Assembly: GCF_014643535.1 (NCBI RefSeq)
Contig: NZ_BMJQ01000029.1
Location: forward strand, 1 to 46,419
DNA length: 46,419 bases
Direction of reading: 5' to 3'
Source of the DNA: Aliidongia dinghuensis
GTDB lineage: Bacteria > Pseudomonadota > Alphaproteobacteria > ATCC43930 > CGMCC-115725
In this document: positions 1 to 7,935 of the stretch, one piece after another
Layout: each line of letters begins with the position of its first letter
Numbering within the stretch: position 1 is the stretch's first letter
Program-made: the position numbers and the translations under genes
Notes under the pieces: generated by a model
The model's input: the letters and a program-made list of their open reading frames with translations, nothing else
Database searches by the model: none
Told to the model about the DNA's origin: nothing

Positions 1-551
1 GAGAGCTCCTGGCCGACGAAGCGCGAGAGCCCGGTCGTGGGCGCGGCCTCGATCGGCTCGACCGCGGCACTGCCGCCGGAGGCAATCGCCGCCGGGAAGC
101 CGGTGGTGCGCACGGTGATGATCTTGATGGCGTCCTTCGACTGCACGGTCGCCAGCGCATTGCCGGCATAGATCGGCCGGACGAACGTGTCGGGCGAGAC
201 GACGGCCGAGATGTCCGAGAGCTGCGCCACGTCGAGGAGCGCCGCCACGCGCGGCATGAAGTTCTTGCCCGACGTGGTCGCCGGCGCCAGCACATGGCTG
301 TAGCCGGGCGCGAGCTTGACGACGAGGGCGGCCAAGTCCTCGGCCAGGCGATGCTCGTAGATCGGTGCCTCGGCCAGCAGCACCTTCGCGACACCGGCGA
401 TCTGGGCGGCAGCGTCGGCCGCGGGCCTGGCGTTCGAGCCGGCGACCAGCACGTGGATCTCGCCGCCAATCTTGGCCGCGGCAGCAACCGTGTTGAGGGT
501 CGCGGGCTTCAGTTCCGAGTTCGCGTGCTCGGCAATGACCAGAATTGCCAT
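1..551 (-). CDS. etfA: Electron transfer flavoprotein subunit alpha (partial, C-terminus outside window)
   Basis: ETF alpha pairs with ETF beta to carry electrons from acyl-CoA and amine dehydrogenases to ETF:quinone oxidoreductase. Only the N-terminal ~183 residues are inside the window; they begin MAILVIAEHANSELKPAT and match the alpha/beta N-terminal domain, including the LAPATTSGKNFMPRVAA stretch. The FAD-binding C-terminal domain lies off the left edge. The ATG at 551-549 overlaps the TGA of etfB by one base, which indicates translational coupling. With the upstream FMN dehydrogenase gene this forms a likely minus-strand operon dehydrogenase-etfB-etfA. Nearby electron donors could be the acyl-CoA dehydrogenase at 11333 or the FAD oxidoreductase at 2719 (inference). 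Confidence 0.93.
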   Translation of the reverse strand, partial: MAILVIAEHANSELKPATLNTVAAAAKIGGEIHVLVAGSNARPAADAAAQIAGVAKVLLAEAPIYEHRLAEDLAALVVKLAPGYSHVLAPATTSGKNFMPRVAALLDVAQLSDISAVVSPDTFVRPIYAGNALATVQSKDAIKIITVRTTGFPAAIASGGSAAVEPIEAAPTTGLSRFVGQEL

Positions 552-1300
552 CAGATGACCCTCGCCTCGTTCTTCAGCTTGTCCACGAGCTCGGCGACCG
601 AACCCACCTTCTTGCCGCCCTGGCGCTTCGGCGGCTCCTCGACCTTGAGCGTCGTGAGGCGCGGCGCCACGTCGACGCCGAGTGCCTCGGGCGTCAGCGC
701 GTCGATCGGCTTCTTCTTCGCCTTCATGATGTTCGGCAGCGAGGCATAGCGCGGTTCATTGAGGCGCAGGTCGGTCGTGACCAGCGCCGGCAGCTTCAGG
801 TCCACGGTCTCGAGGCCGCCGTCGACCTCGCGGGTGACCGCGACCGTGCCGTCCTTCAGATCGACCCTGGACGCGAACGTGCCCTGGGCCCAGCCGAGCA
901 AGGCCGCCAGCATCTGGCCGGTCTGGTTGCTGTCGTCGTCGATCGCCTGCTTGCCGACGATGACCAAGGTCGGGCTCTCCTTGTCGACGATCGCCTTCAA
1001 GAGCTTCGCGACCGCCAGCGGCTGTAGCTCCGCATCACTCTGGACATGGATGCCGCGGTCGGCGCCCATGGCGAGCGCGGTGCGGATCGTCTCCTGCGCC
1101 TGGGCCGGGCCCATCGAGACCGCGACCACCTCGGTCGCTTGGCCCCCTTCCTTGAGGCGCACCGCCTCTTCGACGGCGATCTCGTCGAACGGATTCATCG
1201 AGAACTTGACGTTGGCGGTCTCGACCCCCGTCTGGTCCGCCTTCACCCGGACCTTGACGTTGAAGTCGACCACCCGCTTGACGGCGACGAGAACTTTCAT
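551..1300 (-). CDS. etfB: Electron transfer flavoprotein subunit beta
   Basis: The 249-residue protein has the normal length of ETF beta and starts MKVLVAVKRVVDFNVKVRVK. It keeps the SMNPFDEIAVEEAVRLKE segment and the nucleotide-binding signature around VGKQAIDDDSNQTGQMLA (about residues 118-135). It binds AMP and docks with ETF alpha, serving as the soluble electron carrier for flavin dehydrogenases. An AGGAG ribosome site lies 9 nt before the ATG. The stop overlaps the etfA start. The gene is 37 nt downstream of the FMN-dependent 2-hydroxyacid dehydrogenase, so all three are probably cotranscribed from the promoter near 2560. Confidence 0.96.
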   Translation of the reverse strand: MKVLVAVKRVVDFNVKVRVKADQTGVETANVKFSMNPFDEIAVEEAVRLKEGGQATEVVAVSMGPAQAQETIRTALAMGADRGIHVQSDAELQPLAVAKLLKAIVDKESPTLVIVGKQAIDDDSNQTGQMLAALLGWAQGTFASRVDLKDGTVAVTREVDGGLETVDLKLPALVTTDLRLNEPRYASLPNIMKAKKKPIDALTPEALGVDVAPRLTTLKVEEPPKRQGGKKVGSVAELVDKLKNEARVI

Positions 1301-1337
1301 CGGGCAAATCTCCTGGGTGAAGGCGGTTGCGATCTGG

Positions 1338-2495
1338 TCATTCGCGCCAGACGAGCTCGCGCGACAGGTCGATCAGGCTCGTGCGCCCCGCGAGCGCCAG
1401 GCTGCGTTCGGTCTCGGCGCGCAGGATGTCGAGATAGCGGCGGGCCCCATCGGCGCCGGCAATGGCGGCACCATAGAGCACCGGACGGCCGACGAGCACG
1501 GCCTTGGCACCGAGCGCCAGCGCCTTGACGACATCCGAACCGCGCCGGATGCCGCTGTCGACCATGACGGTGAGCCGGCCACCGACCGCATCCGCGATCT
1601 CGGGCAGGGCGTCGGCGGTGCCACGCGAGCTGTCGAGCACCCGGCCGCCGTGGTTCGAGACGACGATGCCGTCGAGCCCGAGCGCCGCCGCCCGCTCGGC
1701 GTCCTCCAGCCGCTGGATGCCTTTGAGCACGACCGGTCCCCGCCACCGCCGCCGCAGCTCGGCGATATCGTCCCAACCGAGATCCGCCGCCACATCGACC
1801 CGATCCGACGCCGGCGTACGCGTGACCTCCGTCCGGAACTCCGGCGGATAGTGCGCGAAGCTCGGCAGACCGTTCCGCAGCAGCATCTTGAGCAGTACGC
1901 CGGTGAGCCAGCGCGGATGGGTGAGCACGTCGAAACCGGCCCGGACGCTCGGCCGAAGCGGCAGGCCGAAGCCGTTGCGCTCGTTATATTCCCGGTTGGA
2001 CGACACCGGACAGTCGACGGTCACCACCAGCACCCGAGCCCCCGAAGCCTGTGCGCGGTCGACAAGGCCATAGGAGAGCGCCCGGTCTTTCCAGACGTAG
2101 AGCTGAAACCAGATGTCGCCCCCGGCCTCCGCCACGATCCGTTCGATCGGCGTCACGGATTGGGTCGAGACGCAGAATGGAATGCCCATCTGCGCTGCGG
2201 CCCTCGCCACGGCGACCTCGCCGTCGAGCCAGACCAGCCCCGCCATCGCGGTCGGCGCGACAATGGCGGGCATCGCCAGAGCGCGGCCGAACAGCTCCGT
2301 GCGGATCGAGACCGTCGAGACGTCGACCAGCACCGACGGCAGCAGCTTGAGCGCATCCCAGGCAGCCCGATTCACATCGAGCGCCACCTCGTCCTCAGTG
2401 CCCCGATCGATATATTCGAACAGGCCGCGCGGGAGGCGGCGACGCGCGAAAGCTCGGAGGTCAGCATGGTTCAATGGCTTCCGATACAAATTCAC
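1338..2495 (-). CDS. FMN-dependent alpha-hydroxy acid dehydrogenase (LldD / mandelate dehydrogenase family)
   Basis: Oxidises an L-2-hydroxy acid to the 2-oxo acid using FMN; which acid cannot be read from sequence. The ~385-residue protein has the family TIM-barrel landmarks: FARRRLPRGLFEYIDRG near the N-terminus, FCVSTQS, the FMN-contacting LKGIQRLEDAERA, and the active-site His-Arg motif DGIVVSNHGGRVLD at about residue 275-288. An open frame extends upstream to 2570, but that part would encode the operator palindrome at 2537-2551, so I place the start at GTG 2495 (VNLYRKPLNHADL), where family alignment begins. The Shine-Dalgarno there is poor: GAGG abuts the GTG. Placement directly ahead of etfBA suggests ETF, rather than a cytochrome, may accept its electrons (inference). 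Confidence 0.88.
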   Translation of the reverse strand: MNLYRKPLNHADLRAFARRRLPRGLFEYIDRGTEDEVALDVNRAAWDALKLLPSVLVDVSTVSIRTELFGRALAMPAIVAPTAMAGLVWLDGEVAVARAAAQMGIPFCVSTQSVTPIERIVAEAGGDIWFQLYVWKDRALSYGLVDRAQASGARVLVVTVDCPVSSNREYNERNGFGLPLRPSVRAGFDVLTHPRWLTGVLLKMLLRNGLPSFAHYPPEFRTEVTRTPASDRVDVAADLGWDDIAELRRRWRGPVVLKGIQRLEDAERAAALGLDGIVVSNHGGRVLDSSRGTADALPEIADAVGGRLTVMVDSGIRRGSDVVKALALGAKAVLVGRPVLYGAAIAGADGARRYLDILRAETERSLALAGRTSLIDLSRELVWRE

Positions 2496-2536
2496 CTCAG
2501 GGAACACGCGCCAGGCGCAGCCGCTTTGATTATTTT

Positions 2537-2551
2537 TGATACGACGTATCA
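2537..2551. promoter_or_regulatory. Perfect 15-bp palindrome TGATACGACGTATCA, proposed IclR-type operator
   Basis: Two GATACG arms are mirrored around a single central base. The palindrome overlaps the -10 hexamer of the minus-strand promoter reading into the FMN dehydrogenase-etfBA operon, the position expected of a repressor site. Its 11-bp core recurs at 11252-11262. Assignment to the IclR protein encoded at 9327-10094 is inference. Confidence 0.6.
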
Positions 2552-2577
2552 TTATTTTCGCCGACACCATAAGTCAA
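2548..2577 (-). promoter_or_regulatory. Predicted sigma-70 promoter for the hydroxyacid dehydrogenase-etfBA operon
   Basis: On the minus strand, TTGACT (2577-2572) is followed after 18 nt by AATGAT (2553-2548), which runs into the operator palindrome. The layout, including the offset of the ATACG core from the -10, equals that of the promoter at 11224-11253, which strengthens both calls. Confidence 0.5.
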
Positions 2578-2675
2578 TGCCGCAGCCCATTCTCGGGCAA
2601 AGCGCGGGGCGAAACTCATCCGCCCCTCAATTGCGATAATAATTTTCGCGACCTTATATCGAATTGCAAATCGCT

Positions 2676-2692
2676 GTATCGAATTATACGAT
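2676..2692. promoter_or_regulatory. Imperfect inverted repeat GTAT-N6-ATAC, possible operator of the FAD oxidoreductase gene
   Basis: GTATCGAATTATAC ends about 30 nt before the ATG at 2719 and continues as ATACGATGATG, a string found again upstream of aapJ at 9067-9077. It probably overlaps the promoter of the plus-strand gene, in a locally AT-rich stretch. Half-sites resemble those at 2537-2551, but the spacing differs. Confidence 0.4.
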
Positions 2693-2718
2693 GATGGAAT
2701 CGACCGAGTGGAGGCCCC

Positions 2719-3897
2719 ATGGAACGCGAGCATTATGACGTCATCATCATCGGCGGAGCGCTCTGGGGCGGCAGCACGGCGTTCCATCTGCTGACCCGCG
2801 AGCCTAACCTGCGGATCTGCGTGATCGAGAAGGACGCGAGCTATAAGCAGTCGTCGTCCAGCCTATCGGTCGCCGGCATCCGGGTGCTGTTCTCACAGCC
2901 GGAAAACGTTCTCATGTCCATGTATGGGCATGAGTTCTATGGAGATTTCGGCAGGCTGACACAGGTTGACGACACCATCGAGGCGCTGCATTTCGTTCAT
3001 CAAGGCTACCTGTTCGCCGCCAACACCCCGGAGCAGGCGCGGGAGATGGAGGAGAACTACCGGTTCCAGCTCGGCATGGGCTGTGAGGTGCTGCTGCTCG
3101 ACGCCAAGGGTGTGTCGGAGCGCTTTCCGTCGCTCCATACCGACGACATCCTCTGCGCTGCCCACAGCCCGAACGACGGCTGGATCGATCCCTATGGCGC
3201 CCTGATGGGCTTGCGGCGCAAGGCCAAGTCCCTGGGCGCCACCTATATCGAGGACGAGGTCGCTGCGATCGAGCGCCGGGGCGCACGCGTCGAGAGCGTC
3301 ACGACGACGGGCGGCCGAACCCTGACTGCCGACTGGGTCGTCAACACTTGCGGCGCCTGGGCACCGTCGGTCTGCGCCATGGTCGGCATGAAGGTTCCGG
3401 TCGTGCCGCTGCCGCGCATGCAGTTCTATTTCGAGACCCAGGCCAAGCTCGAGCCATTGCCCCTGACCCGCGACGGCGTCGGGCTGGGCTTCCGCCCCGA
3501 AGGCGTCGGCTACACCAGCGGCATCACCAATCACGCGGCCGCCGGCGAATTCTGCTGGGACGTGCATTACGAGCATTTCGACAACGTGATCTGGCCGAAG
3601 CTCGCGACCCGCGTACCGGCGTTCGAAGCGCTCAAGGTGAAGAACGGCTGGGCCGGCCACTATGCCCAGAACATTTTCGACGGCAACATGATCATCGGCC
3701 CCTGGACCGGGGAGCTCGAGAACTTCCTGATCGCTACAGGCGATTCCGGCCATGGGCTGCAGCACGCGCCGGCGGTCGGGCGGGGCTTGGCTGAGCTGAT
3801 CCTCGACGGGCGCTTCTCGGCCATCGATCTCACGGCCTTCACCTACAAGCGCGTCCAGGAGAACAAGCCCTACGCCGAGCGCGGCTTTCGGGCCTGA
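2719..3897 (+). CDS. FAD-dependent oxidoreductase, DAO (glycine/sarcosine oxidase-like) family
   Basis: A 392-residue flavoprotein of the D-amino-acid/sarcosine oxidase family, which oxidises amines or N-substituted amino acids. The N-terminal Rossmann motif reads DVIIIGGALWGGSTAFHL (the second glycine of GxGxxG is Ala, as in some relatives), followed by the adenine-ribose Glu in CVIEKD. The C-terminal FAD loop is seen around TGDSGHGLQHAPAVG (about residues 340-355). No signal peptide is visible, so it should be cytoplasmic. A GAGG site precedes the ATG. It stands alone on the plus strand, divergent from the FMN dehydrogenase operon and convergent with the aap operon, sharing the operator-rich gap at 2496-2718. 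A role in deaminating or demethylating the imported amino compound is inference; the substrate is unknown. Confidence 0.88.
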   Translation: MEREHYDVIIIGGALWGGSTAFHLLTREPNLRICVIEKDASYKQSSSSLSVAGIRVLFSQPENVLMSMYGHEFYGDFGRLTQVDDTIEALHFVHQGYLFAANTPEQAREMEENYRFQLGMGCEVLLLDAKGVSERFPSLHTDDILCAAHSPNDGWIDPYGALMGLRRKAKSLGATYIEDEVAAIERRGARVESVTTTGGRTLTADWVVNTCGAWAPSVCAMVGMKVPVVPLPRMQFYFETQAKLEPLPLTRDGVGLGFRPEGVGYTSGITNHAAAGEFCWDVHYEHFDNVIWPKLATRVPAFEALKVKNGWAGHYAQNIFDGNMIIGPWTGELENFLIATGDSGHGLQHAPAVGRGLAELILDGRFSAIDLTAFTYKRVQENKPYAERGFRA

Positions 3898-3900
3898 GCC

Positions 3901-4836
3901 TCAGGTCCGGGCGAGCGTCTCGGCGACGAGACGCAGCCCGCCTTCGAACAGGCGTCGGCTGGCGCTCGTCGTCTTGAACGCCGCATGCGCCGTCAGCGTG
4001 ACGTTGGCAAGCCCACGGAGCGGATGCGACGACGGCAACGGCTCCTGGTCGAAGACATCGAGAGCCGCATGCCTGAGCCGGCCGGCCTCAAGCGCCTCGA
4101 TCAAGGCCGCTTCGTCCACGAGTGCGCCGCGAGCGGTATTGACCAGGATCGCGCCGGGCCTCATCAGGCCAAGCCGGTCAGGTCCAAGGAAATGCCGCGT
4201 CTCTGGGGTCAGGGCCAGATGGAGCGACAGCACGTCGGCGTGGGTCAGCACGTCTTCCAGCGGCAGGAACCGGCACGGCAGCCCGGGCACCGGGCCCGAC
4301 CGGTTCCAGGCGACGACGCCCATGCCGAAACCAGCCGCCATCTTCACCAGTTCCGACCCGACACCGCCGGTGCCGACGATGCCGAGCGTCAGGCTCGCGA
4401 GCTCGAGCCCCTCCATCGTGGTCCACGCGCCGGCCCTGAGTGCCCGGTCCATCGGCGCGACCTCGCGACAGGCCGCGAGCGCCAGCGCGAAAGCATGCTC
4501 GGCAATGGACCGGTCGCCATAGTGGCGCACGGTCAGCACCTCGATGCCGCATCGCTCGGCGGCGGCGAGATCGATATAGTCGGAGGCCCCGGTGCCGAGG
4601 AACACGATGGCCTTGAGACCCGGGCAAGCCTCGAGCACGGGTGCGGCGATCTTCGCGCGGCTGACGAGTGCGATCGCGACCGAGCGCAGCCGCCGGATGA
4701 GCTCGTCACCGTCCGGGTCGCCCTCGTAAATCACGAGCTCCGGCACGATGGCGTCGAGCCCCGACGCCAGTAGCCGGGCGTTCGTCGAGTGGCAGTCGAT
4801 ATAGCCCGCGACCGGTGCCGGACGTGCTCCGGTCAA
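3901..4836 (-). CDS. D-isomer-specific 2-hydroxyacid dehydrogenase (NAD(P)-dependent)
   Basis: Reduces a 2-oxo acid to the D-2-hydroxy acid, or the reverse, with NAD(P)H. The 311-residue protein shows the nucleotide-binding motif GIVGTGGVGSELV (about residue 150) and the family catalytic triad: Arg in NTARGALVDE, Glu in DVFDQEPLP and His in LTAHAAF. The frame is open back to 4887, but the likely start is TTG 4836-4834, which interlocks with the TGA of the aldolase gene (4835-4833) and suggests coupled translation. It is the last gene of the aapJQM-aldolase operon and ends 3 nt from the convergent FAD oxidoreductase gene. An aldolase next to a hydroxyacid dehydrogenase suggests processing of a hydroxy- or oxo-acid intermediate (inference). 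Confidence 0.9.
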   Translation of the reverse strand: MTGARPAPVAGYIDCHSTNARLLASGLDAIVPELVIYEGDPDGDELIRRLRSVAIALVSRAKIAAPVLEACPGLKAIVFLGTGASDYIDLAAAERCGIEVLTVRHYGDRSIAEHAFALALAACREVAPMDRALRAGAWTTMEGLELASLTLGIVGTGGVGSELVKMAAGFGMGVVAWNRSGPVPGLPCRFLPLEDVLTHADVLSLHLALTPETRHFLGPDRLGLMRPGAILVNTARGALVDEAALIEALEAGRLRHAALDVFDQEPLPSSHPLRGLANVTLTAHAAFKTTSASRRLFEGGLRLVAETLART

Positions 4837-5597
4837 CTTTTGTAGCTCGCGTCTTTGCGATCCATGAGGCGGAGCAGCGCCGGCCATTCCATCGTGCCGC
4901 GAGGCCGATCGTACCGCTGGTATTGCTCCGCCGTATGCTCCGCGATTTCGGGGGCGACGCAGAGAATCTCGCCGCCAGTCGCCATAGTCTTGAGCTGCAG
5001 CTGGCAGGCCTGATCGAGGTAGTACATCAGATAGAACGCTTCGGCGATCGTGCGGCCGGTCGTCAGCAGACCGTGATTGCGCAGGATCAGCGCGCGGTGC
5101 GGGCCGAGATCGGCCACCAGCCGCTCGCGCTCGGCGAGGTCGAGCGCAATGCCTTCATAGTCGTGATAGGCCAGCCGATTGTAGAATTCGAGCGAAACCT
5201 GGTTCAGAGGCAGCAGCCCCTCGCGTAGCGTCGATACGGCAACACCGGCGTGGGTATGGGTATGGCAGACGCAAACGGCATCCTCGCGCACCCGATGGAT
5301 CGCGCCGTGAATGACGAAGCCCGCCTCGTTGACGGCGTATTCGGTCGGCTCGACGATCTTGCCCTCGAGGTCGATCTTGACCAGGCTCGACGCCGTAACC
5401 TCGGAGAAATGCAGGCCATAGGGGTTGATGAAGAAATGGTCGTGTCGGCCGGGCACGCGTGCTGAGACGTGGGTGTAGACGAGATCGTCCATGCCGAAAT
5501 GCGCGATGAGCCGATAGCAGGCGGCCAGATGCACGCGCGTCTCCCATTCATCGAGCTCAGGCAGCTTGTCGGGCGCGCGAAAGGCAGGCTGGTTCAT
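4833..5597 (-). CDS. Class II aldolase/adducin family protein
   Basis: Members are zinc-dependent aldolases, epimerases or decarboxylases of the L-fuculose-phosphate aldolase fold. This ~254-residue protein has the metal-binding cluster CHTHTHAGVAV (about residues 109-119) and a later RNHGLLTTGRT providing the third histidine. An in-frame TTG exists at 5612, but the chosen ATG at 5597 has GGGGAGAG about 6 nt upstream. It lies 33 nt after aapM and overlaps the next dehydrogenase. Substrate cannot be assigned. Acid-acting homologues without a phosphate requirement are common in amino-acid catabolic clusters, so a retro-aldol or decarboxylase role on a hydroxy acid is plausible. Confidence 0.88.
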   Translation of the reverse strand: MNQPAFRAPDKLPELDEWETRVHLAACYRLIAHFGMDDLVYTHVSARVPGRHDHFFINPYGLHFSEVTASSLVKIDLEGKIVEPTEYAVNEAGFVIHGAIHRVREDAVCVCHTHTHAGVAVSTLREGLLPLNQVSLEFYNRLAYHDYEGIALDLAERERLVADLGPHRALILRNHGLLTTGRTIAEAFYLMYYLDQACQLQLKTMATGGEILCVAPEIAEHTAEQYQRYDRPRGTMEWPALLRLMDRKDASYKS

Positions 5598-5630
5598 CAA
5601 CACTCTCCCCAATCGGGATAAAGACGATTT

Positions 5631-6716
5631 TCAGTCCTGGCCCACACGCATACGCGCCTCGAGATAGGCGCCGTAACGCGTGAGCGAGTAAGAAACCGCG
5701 AAATAGATCAGCGCCACGAAGACGTAAACTTCGATGTAGTAGTCCGACCACTTGCCCGTCTGGATCGCGACCTTGGCCGAGGCCATCAATTCAAACAAGC
5801 CGACGATGACCAGCACCGACGTATCCTTGAAGGTCGAGACCAGTTGGTTGATCGTCGCGGGCAGCGCCTTGCGGAACGCTTGCGGCAGAATGACCAGCCA
5901 CCAGCCCTGCGACGGTGTCAGGCCGAGCGCGCGGGCTGCCTCGCCCTGGCCGAGGCCCACGCTTTGAATGCCGGCCTGCAGGATCGTTGACTGATAGGCG
6001 GCGAAGAACAGAGCGAAGCCCAGGATGACGCGATAGACGTTATCGGTATTGAGCCAGCCAGGCAGCACGAAGGGCGCGAAGATCGCGGCACCGAACACGA
6101 CGGCCAACAGCGGAATCGAACGGATGAAATCGACGACGACACCGGCGAGGAAGCGGAGCACGCGGTCATCCGAGCATCGCATGATCGCGAGGAGAACCGA
6201 CAGCGGCATGCCGATGATGATCGTCGCGGTGTAGATAAAGAGGGTCAGCGACAGTCCGCCCCATCGCTCGGTCGTGACTTCGCTGAGGCCGAAGACGCCA
6301 CCCTGCATTAGAACGATGAAGACGGTAAACCCTGAGATCCAGATGCCGATCAGCCATTTGGCCCGCCAAAGCCGTGGCACGCAGCTCGCGGCCACCATGG
6401 CCACGACGACCAGGCAGGCCACGAGCGAGCGCCATTGCTCCTCGTAGGGATAGAGACCGAACAAGATGAGGCGATAGCGGGCACCGATGACCGCCCAGCA
6501 CGCGCCGCTCGCTCCACCGCACGGGTCGGCGCCGGCATCGCTCCAGGCACTATCCCAGAACGCCCATTTCCCGAACAGCACGAGAAGCCACAGGAGAAAC
6601 GCGGCTGCCAGGATGCTGATGCCGACGTTGAGCCAACTCGACAGGAAGCCAAGGCCGGCAGGACCGCGCTGCATCGGGGGCCTGTCACGAAGCGAAATCG
6701 ACAGCGGACCGATCAT
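5631..6716 (-). CDS. aapM: General L-amino-acid ABC transporter permease, AapM-like
   Basis: Inner-membrane permease of the HAAT family (AapJQMP/BztABCD type). The ~361-residue protein has an N-terminal hydrophobic block (residues ~25-130) and a C-terminal permease core containing VLLAIMRCSDDRVLRF, DFIRSIPLLAVVF and the EAARALGLTPSQGWWLVILPQA loop that contacts the ATPase. The ATG at 6716 overlaps the aapQ stop (ATGA). With AapQ it should form a heterodimeric channel. The usual ATPase gene aapP does not follow; a class II aldolase gene does instead. Confidence 0.9.
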   Translation of the reverse strand: MIGPLSISLRDRPPMQRGPAGLGFLSSWLNVGISILAAAFLLWLLVLFGKWAFWDSAWSDAGADPCGGASGACWAVIGARYRLILFGLYPYEEQWRSLVACLVVVAMVAASCVPRLWRAKWLIGIWISGFTVFIVLMQGGVFGLSEVTTERWGGLSLTLFIYTATIIIGMPLSVLLAIMRCSDDRVLRFLAGVVVDFIRSIPLLAVVFGAAIFAPFVLPGWLNTDNVYRVILGFALFFAAYQSTILQAGIQSVGLGQGEAARALGLTPSQGWWLVILPQAFRKALPATINQLVSTFKDTSVLVIVGLFELMASAKVAIQTGKWSDYYIEVYVFVALIYFAVSYSLTRYGAYLEARMRVGQD

Positions 6717-7873
6717 GCGCGCCCGCCTGCCGGCTGCCGGCCGATGCTGCGGGCGCCTTTGAGGGCAACGCGCGCATTGAACCAGTTGATCATGAGGCTC
6801 AGGCAATAGTTCACAACGAGATAGAGCCCGACCATCACACCCAGCATCTCGAACGTATGGCCGTTCATGTTGATGCTGTTGGACGTGATGGCGAAGAGGT
6901 CCGAATAGCCGATCGCGGCGCCGAGCGAGGTGTTCTTCACGGTGATGAGATACTGGTTGCCAAGCGGCAGCACGATTGCCCGAAGCCCGAGCGGAATCCT
7001 GATCTTCCAGTCGATCATCCATTCGTGCAGGCCGAGCGCCCGCCCTGCCTCCACCGGCCCGCGGCCGATAGATTGAATGCCGCCGCGCACGATTTCAGCG
7101 ACATAAGCCGTGCCGAGCACGCTCAAGCCGATAAGGACCGCGGCGAACTCGGCCGGAACGCGCAAGCCGTTCTCGAAGCTGAAGCCATGCAGATGGGGCA
7201 GTTGGATCGTAACGGGCGCCCCGAACCAAAGGGTCAGGGCCACGATCGCCCCGGCTGCGGCAGCCAGCACGGTCCCGCGCCCCCGCCCCAAACGCCGGCC
7301 AAGAGGCGAAGCGGCGATGAGCATCGCCATCAGTATCAGGCCCACCGCAAGGCAGAGATTGCCGTTGGTCGCCTCGAGGCCGGGCAGATAGATTCCGCGA
7401 TTCGAGATGAATGCACCTCCCGGCAGCGGGACGGCTCGCCGCTCCTGCGGCAAGTGCAGGATGATCTGGTACCAGAAGACGATCTGCAGAATGGACGGCA
7501 CGTTGCGGAAGATGTCGGTGTAGAGCCGGCAGCCGAACGAGATCACGAAGTTGCGAGACAGCCGGCCCAGCCCGACGAGGAAGCCCAGGATCGTGGTCAC
7601 CACGATGCAGACGAGTGCCAGCACCAGCGTGTTGAGCAGGCCCAGCAGGATCGTCCACCAATAAGGATCGCTCGCAGCGTGGGCGAGCGGTGCCGCCGAG
7701 ATATCCCAGCCGGTCGGTTGGCCGAGGAATGCCCAGCCATAGACCATGCCCTGCTTCTGCAGGCTGTCCGCGACCTGGACAGCGGTACCGATTACGAGCG
7801 CCAGGAACAGCCCGACAGCCGTTGCCTGGAGAATGAACCGTCGGACATTGGTGTTGGAAAGAGAGACGACCAT
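6713..7873 (-). CDS. aapQ: General L-amino-acid ABC transporter permease, AapQ-like
   Basis: A 386-residue membrane protein, the longer partner permease of Aap/Bzt systems. An N-terminal TM (residues ~12-32) is followed by a periplasmic loop, TMs around LLGLLNTLVLALVCIVVTT, the YTDIFRNVPSILQIVFWYQ segment, and the conserved EAGRALGLHEWMIDWKIRIP coupling loop with the C-terminal SLGAAIGYSDLF. It is translated between aapJ (62 nt upstream) and aapM (4-nt overlap). The long insertion between TMs typical of AapQ is present (about residues 140-200). Confidence 0.9.
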   Translation of the reverse strand: MVVSLSNTNVRRFILQATAVGLFLALVIGTAVQVADSLQKQGMVYGWAFLGQPTGWDISAAPLAHAASDPYWWTILLGLLNTLVLALVCIVVTTILGFLVGLGRLSRNFVISFGCRLYTDIFRNVPSILQIVFWYQIILHLPQERRAVPLPGGAFISNRGIYLPGLEATNGNLCLAVGLILMAMLIAASPLGRRLGRGRGTVLAAAAGAIVALTLWFGAPVTIQLPHLHGFSFENGLRVPAEFAAVLIGLSVLGTAYVAEIVRGGIQSIGRGPVEAGRALGLHEWMIDWKIRIPLGLRAIVLPLGNQYLITVKNTSLGAAIGYSDLFAITSNSINMNGHTFEMLGVMVGLYLVVNYCLSLMINWFNARVALKGARSIGRQPAGGRA

Positions 7874-7935
7874 TCACCCGCTTCCACTCGTTCGATACGC
7901 CTGGGTACGCTCGAGGCAATTTCGGTCCGGACCGC

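Noticed and set aside
759..2639. A 626-codon plus-strand frame antisense to etfB and the FMN dehydrogenase gene
   Set aside because: It is a high-GC mirror frame of two well-recognised genes, with Arg/Pro/Ala-rich translation and no family character.
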